Positions 51,404 to 60,542 of a DNA stretch of 64,000 nt are shown in pieces. Position numbers and translations under genes: made by a program. The notes under the pieces are model-generated. The model worked only from the letters and a program-made list of their open reading frames with translations. It did not search any database and was not told where the DNA came from. The stretch is taken from assembly GCA_031278215.1 (NCBI GenBank), contig JAITKV010000026.1, forward strand, positions 1 to 64,000, given 5' to 3'. This DNA is from Spirochaetaceae bacterium (GTDB lineage: Bacteria > Spirochaetota > Spirochaetia > Treponematales > Breznakiellaceae). Position 1 is the first letter of the stretch. Each line of letters opens with the position of its first letter.

Positions 51404-53560
51404 CTATTCCCCGTAGTCCGGCGGCGCTTCGGCGGCCAGTTTTCCTGCTTCCAGGCGGTCTGTCTGTACCCCGGTGGTCTTTTTGCCGGTTTTTATACCG
51501 CCGTCCCCGGCGCCGCCGTCCTTGCCCGCGCTGCCGCCCTTGCCCGCGCCGCCGGCGCCGCCGCCGCCGGCTTCGCCCGCGCCGCCGCCCGGCGCCGTCC
51601 CCGGTAACGCCGTTTTCGCCGGCGCGGTTTCTGTAGGCGGCATTTCTGCGGACGGTGATGTTTCCGCGGGCGGCCCCTGTGCGGACAGGGCCTGTGCCGC
51701 CAATGCCGCGGCGGACCCGGGCTGCGGCTGTTCCGGGGCGTTTCGGGGGCCGGATCGAAGAGCGCCGGGATCCTGCCCGGCAAGCCGGGCCGCGGCCCGG
51801 ACCGCCCGGGCCGCCGTTTGGCCGCAGCCGCATACCCGGGCAATGTCCGCCGGGTCCGCCGCGGCTATTCCCTCAATGCCCAGGTAATGCCGGATAAGGA
51901 CCGCTGCCCGTTTTGCCCCTATGCCTTCCACCGATTCCAGGGTTTCCATCCGCAGATCCTTTGACCGGAGAATCTGGTTAAGGGAGGTGGCAAAACGGTG
52001 GGTTTCGTCCCGCACCCGTTGAAGCACCTTAAGGGCTTCGGAATGCCGCGGAAGGCTTAGGGGTTTTCCGGTGTGGGGCAGCCAAATCTCTTCGTCCCGC
52101 TTGGCCAGGCCCACAAGATCGCAGTGTATTCCCAATTCATCCAGGACCCCCTTGGCGGCATTCACCTGGCCCAGGCCTCCGTCAACAAGGATTAGATCCG
52201 GTAATTCCCGGTTTTCCCGAAGCAGGCGGCGGTAGCGGCGGTTTACCGCTTCCCGCATCGCGGCAAAGTCATCCACCACCCCTATCACGCTGTGAAGTTT
52301 AAAACGGCGGTAGTTTTTTTTGTCCGGTACGCCGTTGGCAAAACTAATAAGCGAGGCCACGGGGTGTTTTCCGTCAAGCTGGGCTATGTCAAAACCCTCG
52401 ATCCGGCTGGGCCTGGTTTTTAGGCCCAGGGCATTTTTTAATTCATCCAGCACCGGCCCCGCCCCCCGTTCCTTAATCCGCCGCCGAAGATCCTCTTCGG
52501 CATTTTGCTTAACCATGGACATCACCGCCCGGTGGTGAATATCCGGGGGGACAAGAAGTTTCGGTTCCAGGCCGAACTGCTCACGAAACCATTTGGCGGG
52601 GAAGGCGGGATCAAGGGGAAGATATCCGTCCCGGGAAAAAATGTATATCGTCTCCGGCGGAAGCCGCCCGCCGTTGTAGTACCCGGTAATAAAGGTAACC
52701 AAAGATTCTTCCTCCTCCGAGGCGCTTCTGGTCCGGTATAATTCCCGGCCCGTAAGCTTTCCCCCCCTCATGGAAAAGATCGAAAAAGTGGTCAATACCC
52801 CCTCGGCGGCCCAGGCTATATAGTCCCGGCCCTGGGGATCAAAGTCTATCACCGTGCTGGTTTCTGTTAGGGCGTCGATGGCTTTGATCGCATTGCGAAT
52901 CTGGGCGGCCCGCTCAAAACGAAGGGCCCTGGCCTCTTCTTGCATCTCGCTTTTTAATTCGGCTGTCAGGGTTTGGGTGTTTCCGGACAAAAGCTTTCGT
53001 ACCCGGTCAACGTGGAGGCTGTACGCGGCTTCGGTTATTCTTTTGCAGCAGGGGGCAAAGCAGCGGCCGATGTGATAGTACATGCAGGGAAAATCCCGCT
53101 TCCGCAATGTCCGGCATTTACGCAGGGGAAACACCCGGTCAATAATATCCAGCATATCGTCCATGGCCCCCACATTGGGAAAGGGCCCATAGTAGGAAGA
53201 GCCGTCTTCGATCAGCTGCCGGGTCCTAAACAGCCGGGGATAGGGGCCCGATGTAAGCCGTATGACGGGGTAGGTTTTTCCGTCCTTAAGGTTAATATTG
53301 TACTTAGGGTTGTGCTGCTTGATAAGGGTGTTTTCCAGAAGCAGGGCTTCGTACTCATCCTTAACTATGATTGTTTCGATGGACGCCACATGGCGGAGCA
53401 GGGTTCCGGTTTTAATGTCCTTTTCGCCGGAGGAGTACGAAACCAGCCGGTTCCGCAGGACCCGCGCCTTGCCCACGTAAATAATGCGGCCTTCGCCGTT
53501 TTTCATAATGTACACCCCCGGCACCCGGGGCGCTTCTCTGGCAATCTTTTTAAGGTCCAT
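51404..53560 (-). CDS. uvrC: UvrABC excinuclease subunit C with low-complexity C-terminal tail
   Basis: 718 aa against the usual 600-620. GIY-YIG nuclease domain (about 14-95; PGVYIMKNGEGRIIYVGKAR) makes the 3' cut. A UVR motif near 205-235 (QEEARALRFERAAQIRNAI) binds UvrB. The RNase H-like domain (LILVDGGLGQVNAAKG) makes the 5' cut, and a helix-hairpin-helix pair lies near 565-605 (VEGIGAKRAAVLIRHYLGI). After it comes about 110 residues of Ala/Gly/Pro/Thr/Lys tail with GGAGGAGKGG-type repeats, encoded by GCC/GGC-rich repeats. All catalytic parts look intact. Divergent from the LamG/FN3 gene. Confidence 0.93.
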   Translation of the reverse strand: MDLKKIAREAPRVPGVYIMKNGEGRIIYVGKARVLRNRLVSYSSGEKDIKTGTLLRHVASIETIIVKDEYEALLLENTLIKQHNPKYNINLKDGKTYPVIRLTSGPYPRLFRTRQLIEDGSSYYGPFPNVGAMDDMLDIIDRVFPLRKCRTLRKRDFPCMYYHIGRCFAPCCKRITEAAYSLHVDRVRKLLSGNTQTLTAELKSEMQEEARALRFERAAQIRNAIKAIDALTETSTVIDFDPQGRDYIAWAAEGVLTTFSIFSMRGGKLTGRELYRTRSASEEEESLVTFITGYYNGGRLPPETIYIFSRDGYLPLDPAFPAKWFREQFGLEPKLLVPPDIHHRAVMSMVKQNAEEDLRRRIKERGAGPVLDELKNALGLKTRPSRIEGFDIAQLDGKHPVASLISFANGVPDKKNYRRFKLHSVIGVVDDFAAMREAVNRRYRRLLRENRELPDLILVDGGLGQVNAAKGVLDELGIHCDLVGLAKRDEEIWLPHTGKPLSLPRHSEALKVLQRVRDETHRFATSLNQILRSKDLRMETLESVEGIGAKRAAVLIRHYLGIEGIAAADPADIARVCGCGQTAARAVRAAARLAGQDPGALRSGPRNAPEQPQPGSAAALAAQALSAQGPPAETSPSAEMPPTETAPAKTALPGTAPGGGAGEAGGGGAGGAGKGGSAGKDGGAGDGGIKTGKKTTGVQTDRLEAGKLAAEAPPDYGE

Positions 53561-53591
53561 CGCTTAAATTACCGATATTTATAGGTGAAAT

Positions 53592-55319
53592 ATGAACAAT
53601 TCGCGTAAAAGCGCTTTTATGGCGGTATTATTGTATAGTTTTTCCCTGATTTTATCCAGCCTAAGGCTGGGGGCCGTAGAAACGACCATGGTTCTTGGGG
53701 CCGCCGCGGGCTGGCAGGGGGTGGAAAAACGTGTTCAGGTGGAGGAGATGGAGGCCCTGCGGCCCTACCGGGTGCTGACCCTGTCTTCCGCGTGGACCGG
53801 CTCCCTTTCGCAGGGGGCCGGATCTGCGGACGCCCGGGACGAAGAAATTATGGCCCTCTACGCGGCGTGGCGGAATTTTCCCGCCCAGGAATCTGCCGTG
53901 GACCTGGCCCTGGATTTCGACGAAACCGACCCGGAACGCTTTGTGGACCGCCGGGGCCGTTACCAGGTACAGGTTTCTCCGGCGGTCCAAAGCGCAAACG
54001 GACGCTGGGCCCGGTACGGCCGGGGGGCGGCCCTTTTCTCGGGGGCCTGGGAAAATTCGGCCCCGGTAACAGTTAGGCCGGGAAATTCCGCGTTGTTTGC
54101 GCCGGGACGGAATGTCCGGGATTTTAGCCTGGAATTTTGGGCATATCCCAATGCCATGGGAAACGGAGAACAGCTCTTTTCCTGGACGGCGGTGGATACC
54201 CAGCGGATTTTTTGCGAAGCCCAGCGGAACAGGCTTAGGTGGACCTTCCAGGAACTGTTCAAACCCCCGGACGGCCGGGGAACGCGGTTTACCATCGTTC
54301 TGGAGGGCAGGACCCCTCTGGTCCCCAGAACCTGGAGCCATCACCTTATCCGCTACAACGCCGATTCAGGACTGCTCGAATACCTTATGAACGGCCAAAT
54401 CGAAAATGTGGTGTATACCACCGCAAACGGCAGGGAGGGAGGAGACGTGTATACCCCCCTGCTTAACCGGGACGGGGCCTTTGTATTGGGCAGCCGGTTT
54501 TCCGGGATCCTTGATGAATTCCGCATCTACAACAAGGTGGTCTCCAGTCCGGGAAGAACCGCGCTGGAAGCTGCCGGGCGGTTCAGCCTTGAACTGCCGG
54601 AGCTTGCAAAATTTCCCCGCAGCGGGGGCCGCATCGAAACCCGGGCCCTGGACCTGGGGGAGCGGAATTCCATGATCCTGCGGATAGAGGCTTCCGGGGG
54701 CCGCATCGGCCAGGTCCAGGGACCGCGGCGCATGGTGGTAAGGAACACCTATGCGGGCCGGGGCAATTTCCGGTTTTCCGATAATTCGATGCTGCAGTTT
54801 TTTATCCGGGCAGGGGAGGAACCGTACCAGCTTAGCCGGATTCCCTGGACCCCCGTTGTCCCCGGCGAGCCCGTGCCGGAAACGGTTCGGGGCCGCTATG
54901 TCCAGCTGGCTGCGGCTTTTTATCCCAGCGGAGATTGTGAAACCAGTCCCTACCTTGAGGAAATACGGATTGTCTACGATAAAAACGAGGCCCCCTATCC
55001 TCCTTCTCTGGTAACGATCCGGGCCCTGAACGGGGCGGTGGACCTTGCCTGGCGGCCCAGCCCCGACGAAGATACCCGGGGATATTTGATCTACTACGGA
55101 ACCACCAGCGGGGTATATTACGGCGAAGGGGCCCGGCTGGGATCTTCCCCGATTGATGCGGGGAACCGGACCTCTCTGCGTATCGAAGGATTGCAGAACG
55201 GAACCCTGTATTTTTTTGTCGTCGCCGCGTATGACGGAATTAGCCGGCGGCCCGATGAACTGCATCCCGGCAAATTTTCCAAAGAAGTTGCCGCCCGGCC
55301 TTTAAGGATGAACGAATGA
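53592..55319 (+). CDS. Secreted protein with LamG-like and fibronectin type III-like domains
   Basis: 575 aa with an N-terminal signal sequence (MAVLLYSFSLILSSLRLGAVE). A concanavalin/LamG-like jelly-roll occupies about 145-320 (DFSLEFWAYPNAMGNGEQLF; RTWSHHLIRYNADSGLLEYL; ILDEFRIYNKV). The C-terminal 100 residues form an FN3 domain (PPSLVTIRALNGAVDLAWRP; YFFVVAAYDGISRR). Such proteins bind glycans or surfaces in the periplasm or at the cell surface. AGGTGA is the ribosome site. Its stop overlaps the TPR gene start by 4 nt (ATGA), indicating an operon. Confidence 0.82.
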   Translation: MNNSRKSAFMAVLLYSFSLILSSLRLGAVETTMVLGAAAGWQGVEKRVQVEEMEALRPYRVLTLSSAWTGSLSQGAGSADARDEEIMALYAAWRNFPAQESAVDLALDFDETDPERFVDRRGRYQVQVSPAVQSANGRWARYGRGAALFSGAWENSAPVTVRPGNSALFAPGRNVRDFSLEFWAYPNAMGNGEQLFSWTAVDTQRIFCEAQRNRLRWTFQELFKPPDGRGTRFTIVLEGRTPLVPRTWSHHLIRYNADSGLLEYLMNGQIENVVYTTANGREGGDVYTPLLNRDGAFVLGSRFSGILDEFRIYNKVVSSPGRTALEAAGRFSLELPELAKFPRSGGRIETRALDLGERNSMILRIEASGGRIGQVQGPRRMVVRNTYAGRGNFRFSDNSMLQFFIRAGEEPYQLSRIPWTPVVPGEPVPETVRGRYVQLAAAFYPSGDCETSPYLEEIRIVYDKNEAPYPPSLVTIRALNGAVDLAWRPSPDEDTRGYLIYYGTTSGVYYGEGARLGSSPIDAGNRTSLRIEGLQNGTLYFFVVAAYDGISRRPDELHPGKFSKEVAARPLRMNE

Positions 55320-58300
55320 ACCTTGACGCCAACGGTATTCTGGATCGCGCCAAGGGATCCGCCCGGGTGGGCGATCATGTGGAGGCAGAACGGCTTCTTA
55401 AACAGTACCTTGCCAAGGTACCCGAAGACCGGATCGCCCATCTTCTTTTAGGGACCACCCTGGCAAAGGAAGATAAACTTGTGGAAGCGGTGGATGAATT
55501 TACCACCCTCTTGGCAAGGAATCCTCAGGATGTGGAGGCCCTGAATAATTTGGCGGTTATCTACCGCCGGCAGGATAAGTTCCAGGACGCCCTAAACGTC
55601 CTTATGGAAGCCATCGATATTGATCCCACCAGGGCGGAATTCCATTATAATATCGGGAATATCCATAAACAACTGGGAAACCTAAAGGCCGCATCCATGG
55701 CCTATGCCAAGGTGGTGGAACTGAACCCCGGATATGTTCACGCCTACAATAATCTGGGAACGATTTACGAACAACTCCATGAATACGACAAGGCCTACAA
55801 CATGTTCCGCAAGGGCCTAAGTTTGGATCGAAACAACCCCACCCTTCATTTTAATTACGGCGTCGCCCTGGAAGCGAACAGCCGCTTTGACGACGCCTTG
55901 AATGAATACAAGGCCGCCCTACGAAGTAAACCCGGCTGGTTTCAGGCGATGAACAACATGGGGATTATCTTTTTTAAGCAGGGCCAGCACGGCAAGGCCA
56001 TGGACACATTTAGCAGGATCCTCCATGTGGACCCTCTAAACGCGGAGGCCCGGAACAATATGGGGGTGGTGCTGGCGGATCAGGGCAAGACCAAGGATGC
56101 GGTAGAGAATTACCGCCGGGCCATAGAAGTGGATCCTAAATATGTTAAGGCGGTGGTTAATCTTGAACGGGTCCTGGAAGATACGGGGGATTTTGCCGAT
56201 GCGGTAGTGGAACTGGAAAAACTTATCAAACTGGTTCCTAACAGCGCCGACATACGCTGCCGCCTGGCTTCGCTTTATCTTAAGATGGAACGGTATCCCG
56301 AAGCCCTGCAGCAGGCCAAGGCGGCCCTGGACTGGGAACCGGAAAATACCCAAGCCCTGCGGATCCAGGGGACCACCCAGCGCGTTATGGGCAACGATGC
56401 AGAGGCCAAAAAGACCTTTGAAAAGATCCTGGCGGTGGATCCGGGAAATTATGCATTCCAGCTGGATTTGGCGGACATTCATTTTAAGCACAAAGAATAC
56501 AAGGAAGCCGAAAAGCGACTTATGGCCTTTCTTGCCCGGCGTCCCAATGACCGGGATGCAAAGATGCTTTTAGGAAGGTTGTACGCCGCCATGGGAAACC
56601 GCACCCATGCTATTCAGGTTTTCGAAGAATTGGCAAAGACGGATCCCGGCGATACCGAAGCCCTGGCGGCGGTCGCGGAACTTCACAAAGATGCGGGAGA
56701 AGTGGAAAAGGCCCTGCGTACCGCGGACAAGCTGGTGAACCTTCAGGGCAAGCGGGCGACTCCCGGAGATCTTTCGGATCTGAACGAATCCCTGGCCTTT
56801 TATGAAAATGCCGTTAAGGCTTATTCTTCCGATTTAAATTCCATGTGGGACAAAAATCTTAAGGTGCTGCAGGATGCGGCGGCAGAAATGGGACACGCGG
56901 AAGAAGAGGAAGATATGTCCTTTTTAATGGGGACCACGGAAAAGGCCCCCCCGGTGGACGAAGAGACGGAAGCTCTTTTTATTGAAGATCCGGAAGAAGA
57001 AGCAGAGGACGAAGAAGAACTGTTTATGAACGAGGAACTGCCCTTGCTTGACGAAGAGCAGATTCCCGATCTTTCCCTGGACAATCTGGCGGAGCCGAAT
57101 TTTTTCCCGATGGAAAGCCCTTCTTCCCAGGGGCCCCAAAAACCCTATTATCCCGAGGAGGAGCCGGTGTTTTCGGATCCCTTGTCCGAGTACCCGCAGT
57201 ACCCGCCCCAAGGGCAGTACCCCCCCCAAGGGCAGCCGCCCCAGGAGCCGCAGGCGCCGCCCCAGGCGCAGCAGCCCCAGGAGCCGCAGGAGCCGCCCCA
57301 GGAGCCGCAGACGCCGCCCCAGCCGCCGCCGCAGTACCCGCCCCAAGGGCAGCCGCCGCAGGCGCCGCCGCCGCCCCAGGTGCCGCAGGAGCCGCCGCCG
57401 CCCCGGCAGGAGAATCCGCCCCAGCCCCCGCAACAACAGTATCCGCCGCCGCCGCAGTATCCGCCGCCCCCGCCCCGGTACCCCGAGGGGGATGGGCCCG
57501 AAGCGATGCCCATTGACGAAGAAGAAGGGGACCTAAGCCTGGAAGACGGAGGAGAAGAATACCCCCAGGAATGGCAGGACGATGATGATTCCCTTTCAGG
57601 GGCCCATGAAGGGGCGGCGGAAAAAATCCCGGCGGAGGACGCCGCGGAAGAGGATTCTTTTTTTGGCGGGGAAGAGGCGGAAGATGCTTTTCCGGACATG
57701 GAGATGGAAGAAGGGCCGGAAGAAGAGTCTTTGTTCTCCGAGCCGGAACTGTCCGGCGAAGAAGCCCTCGAGGAAGCGCCGGATACATCCCCGTCTGATT
57801 TTGAAGATGTCCTTCAGGAACTGCCGGAAGAAGAGTCTTTGTTCTCCGAGCCGGAACTGTCCGGCGAAGAAGCCCCCGAGGAAGCGCCGGATTCGGCGGC
57901 GGACTTTGAAGACGCCCCTCCGGAACCGTCCGCGGACCAGGATGCCCAAGAACCGGTGGAGGGCAAGGGGGTCAGCAAAGATTCCATCCTGGGACTGATG
58001 AATTACCTTAAAAATCTGGCCGGGACCCTGCCAGAGAAAAAGAAAGAAAGCTTTATGAACAGCGATGTCCGGTTTTCCATGGAATATGTGATCAATACCC
58101 TGGAGGGGAAAAAGGGCCTTTTAAAAGAAGCAAGAAAAATTACGGAAAAGGCTAATCCGTCCGGACCTTCCGCCGCTCCCTTTGGAAAAAAAACCGCGGG
58201 GGCTTCGACGGGGGAAGAAAAAATTGCCGGAACCTTTTCTTATTTGGAAAACCTGTCCGGTTCCGTACAGGATAAGAATATTTTTTCGTTTCTTAAACAA

Positions 58301-58366
58301 AAGGTTCAAAATATTATGGCGCGTATTAAAGCGGTAACGGATAAGAGGAAGAAAAATGCCAAATGA
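55316..58366 (+). CDS. Large TPR-repeat protein with proline/glutamine-rich and acidic regions
   Basis: 1016 aa, no signal peptide. Residues about 1-480 hold a dozen or more TPR units (FHYNIGNIHKQLGNLKAASM; AYNNLGTIYEQLHEYDKAYN). An acidic stretch (540-600) is followed by a PPQ/QEP-rich segment (about 625-725). A second acidic block contains two near-identical copies of EEESLFSEPELSGEEA. The C-terminal 130 residues are helical and basic. TPR arrays bind partner proteins, and the low-complexity parts are probably flexible linkers. It is coupled to the gene before (4-nt overlap) and after (11-nt overlap). Confidence 0.83.
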   Translation: MNLDANGILDRAKGSARVGDHVEAERLLKQYLAKVPEDRIAHLLLGTTLAKEDKLVEAVDEFTTLLARNPQDVEALNNLAVIYRRQDKFQDALNVLMEAIDIDPTRAEFHYNIGNIHKQLGNLKAASMAYAKVVELNPGYVHAYNNLGTIYEQLHEYDKAYNMFRKGLSLDRNNPTLHFNYGVALEANSRFDDALNEYKAALRSKPGWFQAMNNMGIIFFKQGQHGKAMDTFSRILHVDPLNAEARNNMGVVLADQGKTKDAVENYRRAIEVDPKYVKAVVNLERVLEDTGDFADAVVELEKLIKLVPNSADIRCRLASLYLKMERYPEALQQAKAALDWEPENTQALRIQGTTQRVMGNDAEAKKTFEKILAVDPGNYAFQLDLADIHFKHKEYKEAEKRLMAFLARRPNDRDAKMLLGRLYAAMGNRTHAIQVFEELAKTDPGDTEALAAVAELHKDAGEVEKALRTADKLVNLQGKRATPGDLSDLNESLAFYENAVKAYSSDLNSMWDKNLKVLQDAAAEMGHAEEEEDMSFLMGTTEKAPPVDEETEALFIEDPEEEAEDEEELFMNEELPLLDEEQIPDLSLDNLAEPNFFPMESPSSQGPQKPYYPEEEPVFSDPLSEYPQYPPQGQYPPQGQPPQEPQAPPQAQQPQEPQEPPQEPQTPPQPPPQYPPQGQPPQAPPPPQVPQEPPPPRQENPPQPPQQQYPPPPQYPPPPPRYPEGDGPEAMPIDEEEGDLSLEDGGEEYPQEWQDDDDSLSGAHEGAAEKIPAEDAAEEDSFFGGEEAEDAFPDMEMEEGPEEESLFSEPELSGEEALEEAPDTSPSDFEDVLQELPEEESLFSEPELSGEEAPEEAPDSAADFEDAPPEPSADQDAQEPVEGKGVSKDSILGLMNYLKNLAGTLPEKKKESFMNSDVRFSMEYVINTLEGKKGLLKEARKITEKANPSGPSAAPFGKKTAGASTGEEKIAGTFSYLENLSGSVQDKNIFSFLKQKVQNIMARIKAVTDKRKKNAK

Positions 58367-59216
58367 CATGCATCATAAGATTGAAGAATATATAAAAAGT
58401 ATGCCTAGTCTTCCTACTTCGATAGCAAAAGTTTTAGAGGTCTGTAACAATCCCCAAACCAGCCCTGCGGATTTAAACCATGTTATTTCGTTGGACCCGG
58501 TTTTGGTGGGCCGGGTGCTTAAGCTGATCAATTCCGCGTATTACGGCCTTGGACAGCAGATAACAAACCTGGTCCGGGCAATTATTATGCTGGGAATCAA
58601 TACGGTAAAGAATTTGGCCCTGTCTTCTGCGGTGTTGGGAAACCTTAGTTCCAACAAATCCTCCGTGGGACTTAACATGGAAGGGTTCTGGCGTCATTCC
58701 CTTTGCGTGGGGGTGGCCGCCAAGATTATCGCGAAAAAACGGGGCATAGACATCAAGCAGGCAGAAGAATACTTTACCGCGGGGCTGCTCCACGACATCG
58801 GGAAAATACCCCTTAATGCGGTATTGGCCAACGATTACATGCTTACCGTAAGCGCTTCCGACAGGGAAAAGGTTTCTCTGGTTAGGGCAGAAGACAGGGT
58901 TCTGGGGATCAACCACTGTACGGCGGGGGCCATGATTGTCAAGGCCTGGAAGCTGGAAGGAGCAGTGGGCGACGCGATTGTATATCACCACAACCATCTT
59001 GATTATGACGATTCTCACCAGGAACTGCTTTATACGATCATCCTGGCCAACCGGTTTGCCGCGGAAATGGAAATAGGCTTTTCCGGAGACCGGCGGCCGG
59101 AAAAACCGGGCCCCTCAATTTGGGAATTCCTGGGAGTCCAGCCCGCTGTTTTTGACGAGATAAGGGCTACGGTAAGCGGCGAAATAGAAAAGGCAGAGGT
59201 GTTCTTAAAACTGTAA
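58356..59216 (+). CDS. HDOD domain signalling protein
   Basis: 286 aa, essentially one HDOD domain (about 15-215): MPSLPTSIAKVLEVCNN, ISLDPVLVGRVLKLINSAYY and the HD pair in GLLHDIGKIPL with HH residues in VYHHNHLDYDD. The HD metal residues look largely complete, so phosphodiesterase activity is not excluded, although HDOD domains are usually scaffolds. It starts inside the end of the TPR gene (11-nt overlap), suggesting the TPR, LamG and HDOD proteins share one transcript. Confidence 0.88.
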   Translation: MPNDMHHKIEEYIKSMPSLPTSIAKVLEVCNNPQTSPADLNHVISLDPVLVGRVLKLINSAYYGLGQQITNLVRAIIMLGINTVKNLALSSAVLGNLSSNKSSVGLNMEGFWRHSLCVGVAAKIIAKKRGIDIKQAEEYFTAGLLHDIGKIPLNAVLANDYMLTVSASDREKVSLVRAEDRVLGINHCTAGAMIVKAWKLEGAVGDAIVYHHNHLDYDDSHQELLYTIILANRFAAEMEIGFSGDRRPEKPGPSIWEFLGVQPAVFDEIRATVSGEIEKAEVFLKL

Positions 59217-59231
59217 AAACCCGGCCCGGTT

Positions 59232-60542
59232 TTACGGATTGGCGGGGCGCAGGGCTTCCACATGACGGTACCGGAAGATCATGTCTACAAAGGCCCGGTT
59301 TTGTACCGGGGGCCCGGCAAAATACCACAGATGACTAGCGCATCCCCCGGTGCAGCCGGAAGCCCCAAAGCCCGGCTTTCCCTTGATGCGCGATCGCAGG
59401 GGTTTTCCCCCCAGGGCGGCAAGTTCCGCGGAAAGGGCGCATTCCAGGTTCCGGTAGGACATAAAAGGCAGGGCCTGTATGGATCCGGCAAAGGGGGTAA
59501 GGTAATCCAAAGGCCAGTGTTTTTTCTTCCCCGTTTTTTGCAGGCGCCGGTTTACGAGGGCCCGCAGGTTTTTCTGCGCCGATCCGGCGTATACATACCA
59601 GCCCGGCTTAAAGCAAATTTTTCCCAGGCTTCCCGCCTCTGTTTCCGTTTCTGTGGGTAATTCCAGGATTATAAGATACGAGCCCCGGTCCGATTCGGCA
59701 AGCTTCCCGCGGCTTAGATCAACCGGTACCGAGGCCTTGGCCAGCACGGCGTCGCCCCGCCGGTCCAGGCGGAGCAGCGCCGCGTGGATCAGTACTTTTC
59801 CGGATCCCCGGCCTTTGCCGTTTTTCCGGGCCGCCCCCGGTGCCGCATGGTCCGCCGGGACGGGTTTTGCCCCGGGGGCGGGCGCCGCCGCCCTTCCCAG
59901 CCGGGAAAGGCCCGCCGCCAGTTCCGGATCCGTGTGAAGGTTGGGGATGAATACCCGGGGCCTGCCGTGGACTATGATAAAAAGTACATGGCAAACATAG
60001 CCCTGGCGGTTCAGGGCGGCAAGTTCTTCCAGATGCTTAAGGGCCCGCTTACTGGGGGCGTCGGGAAACATCGCGACCCCCTGTTCCACCAGGGAGCAGG
60101 CCTTAACTTCCACCAGATGACGCCTTCCCCGCTCCGCGGTGCAAAGAAAATCAAACCGCGAATTACCCAGGGTGTATTCAGGATAAACCTCCCTAAGGCC
60201 GGGGATAATCTCTTTTAAGACAAGGATCTGCGCGGCCCTGTTGGCCCGGGAAGAAAACAGGGGAACCACGGATTCCCCGGCGCCAAGGCCGGAAGGGTAG
60301 TACAATCCTACCGCGGTGTAGGCCGTCTTTGCCCTTTGGGGCTTGTTCTTTTCTTCGCGCTTTTCCAGGATTATCCTAATTCCGGGAATGTCCCGGCCCC
60401 GGAATCCAAAAAATTCGATAAGCCGCCCCGGATTGGGGCAGTGGCAGGGGATCTCTTCCCCGTCCCCGGCGATGATTAAAAACCGGTTTGGCCGTCTTAT
60501 AAAGACCGCTTCCCGGTGATTCGCAAAAAGACGGACTTTCAC
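59232..60542 (-). CDS. sfsA: SfsA protein fused to a DUF123 domain
   Basis: 436 aa from GTG 60542, chosen because GTGA overlaps the EamA stop by 4 nt and SfsA proper begins at VKVRLF; the ORF-track ATG would overlap 67 nt. SfsA (about 1-225) shows CHCPNPGRLIEFFGF, YTLGNSRFDFLC and HLVEVKACSLVEQGVAMFPD, the last two carrying nuclease-like acidic residues. An Ala/Pro-rich linker joins a C-terminal DUF123 domain (about 285-410; GWYVYAGSA, HWPLDYLTPF, GFGASGCTGGCASHLWYF). DUF123 occurs with endonuclease III-like and SfsA proteins. Function of the pair is unknown; a nucleic-acid role is likely. Confidence 0.88.
   Translation of the reverse strand: MKVRLFANHREAVFIRRPNRFLIIAGDGEEIPCHCPNPGRLIEFFGFRGRDIPGIRIILEKREEKNKPQRAKTAYTAVGLYYPSGLGAGESVVPLFSSRANRAAQILVLKEIIPGLREVYPEYTLGNSRFDFLCTAERGRRHLVEVKACSLVEQGVAMFPDAPSKRALKHLEELAALNRQGYVCHVLFIIVHGRPRVFIPNLHTDPELAAGLSRLGRAAAPAPGAKPVPADHAAPGAARKNGKGRGSGKVLIHAALLRLDRRGDAVLAKASVPVDLSRGKLAESDRGSYLIILELPTETETEAGSLGKICFKPGWYVYAGSAQKNLRALVNRRLQKTGKKKHWPLDYLTPFAGSIQALPFMSYRNLECALSAELAALGGKPLRSRIKGKPGFGASGCTGGCASHLWYFAGPPVQNRAFVDMIFRYRHVEALRPANP

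Noticed and set aside
51474-51887. 137-aa plus-strand ORF opposite the uvrC tail
   Set aside because: Antisense shadow of the GGC-rich repeat; no start signal and proline/alanine-only composition.
57024-57788. Long minus-strand ORFs opposite the Pro/Gln-rich region
   Set aside because: They are shadows of the CCG/CAG repeats of the TPR gene; the composition is Pro/Ala/Gly without any domain.
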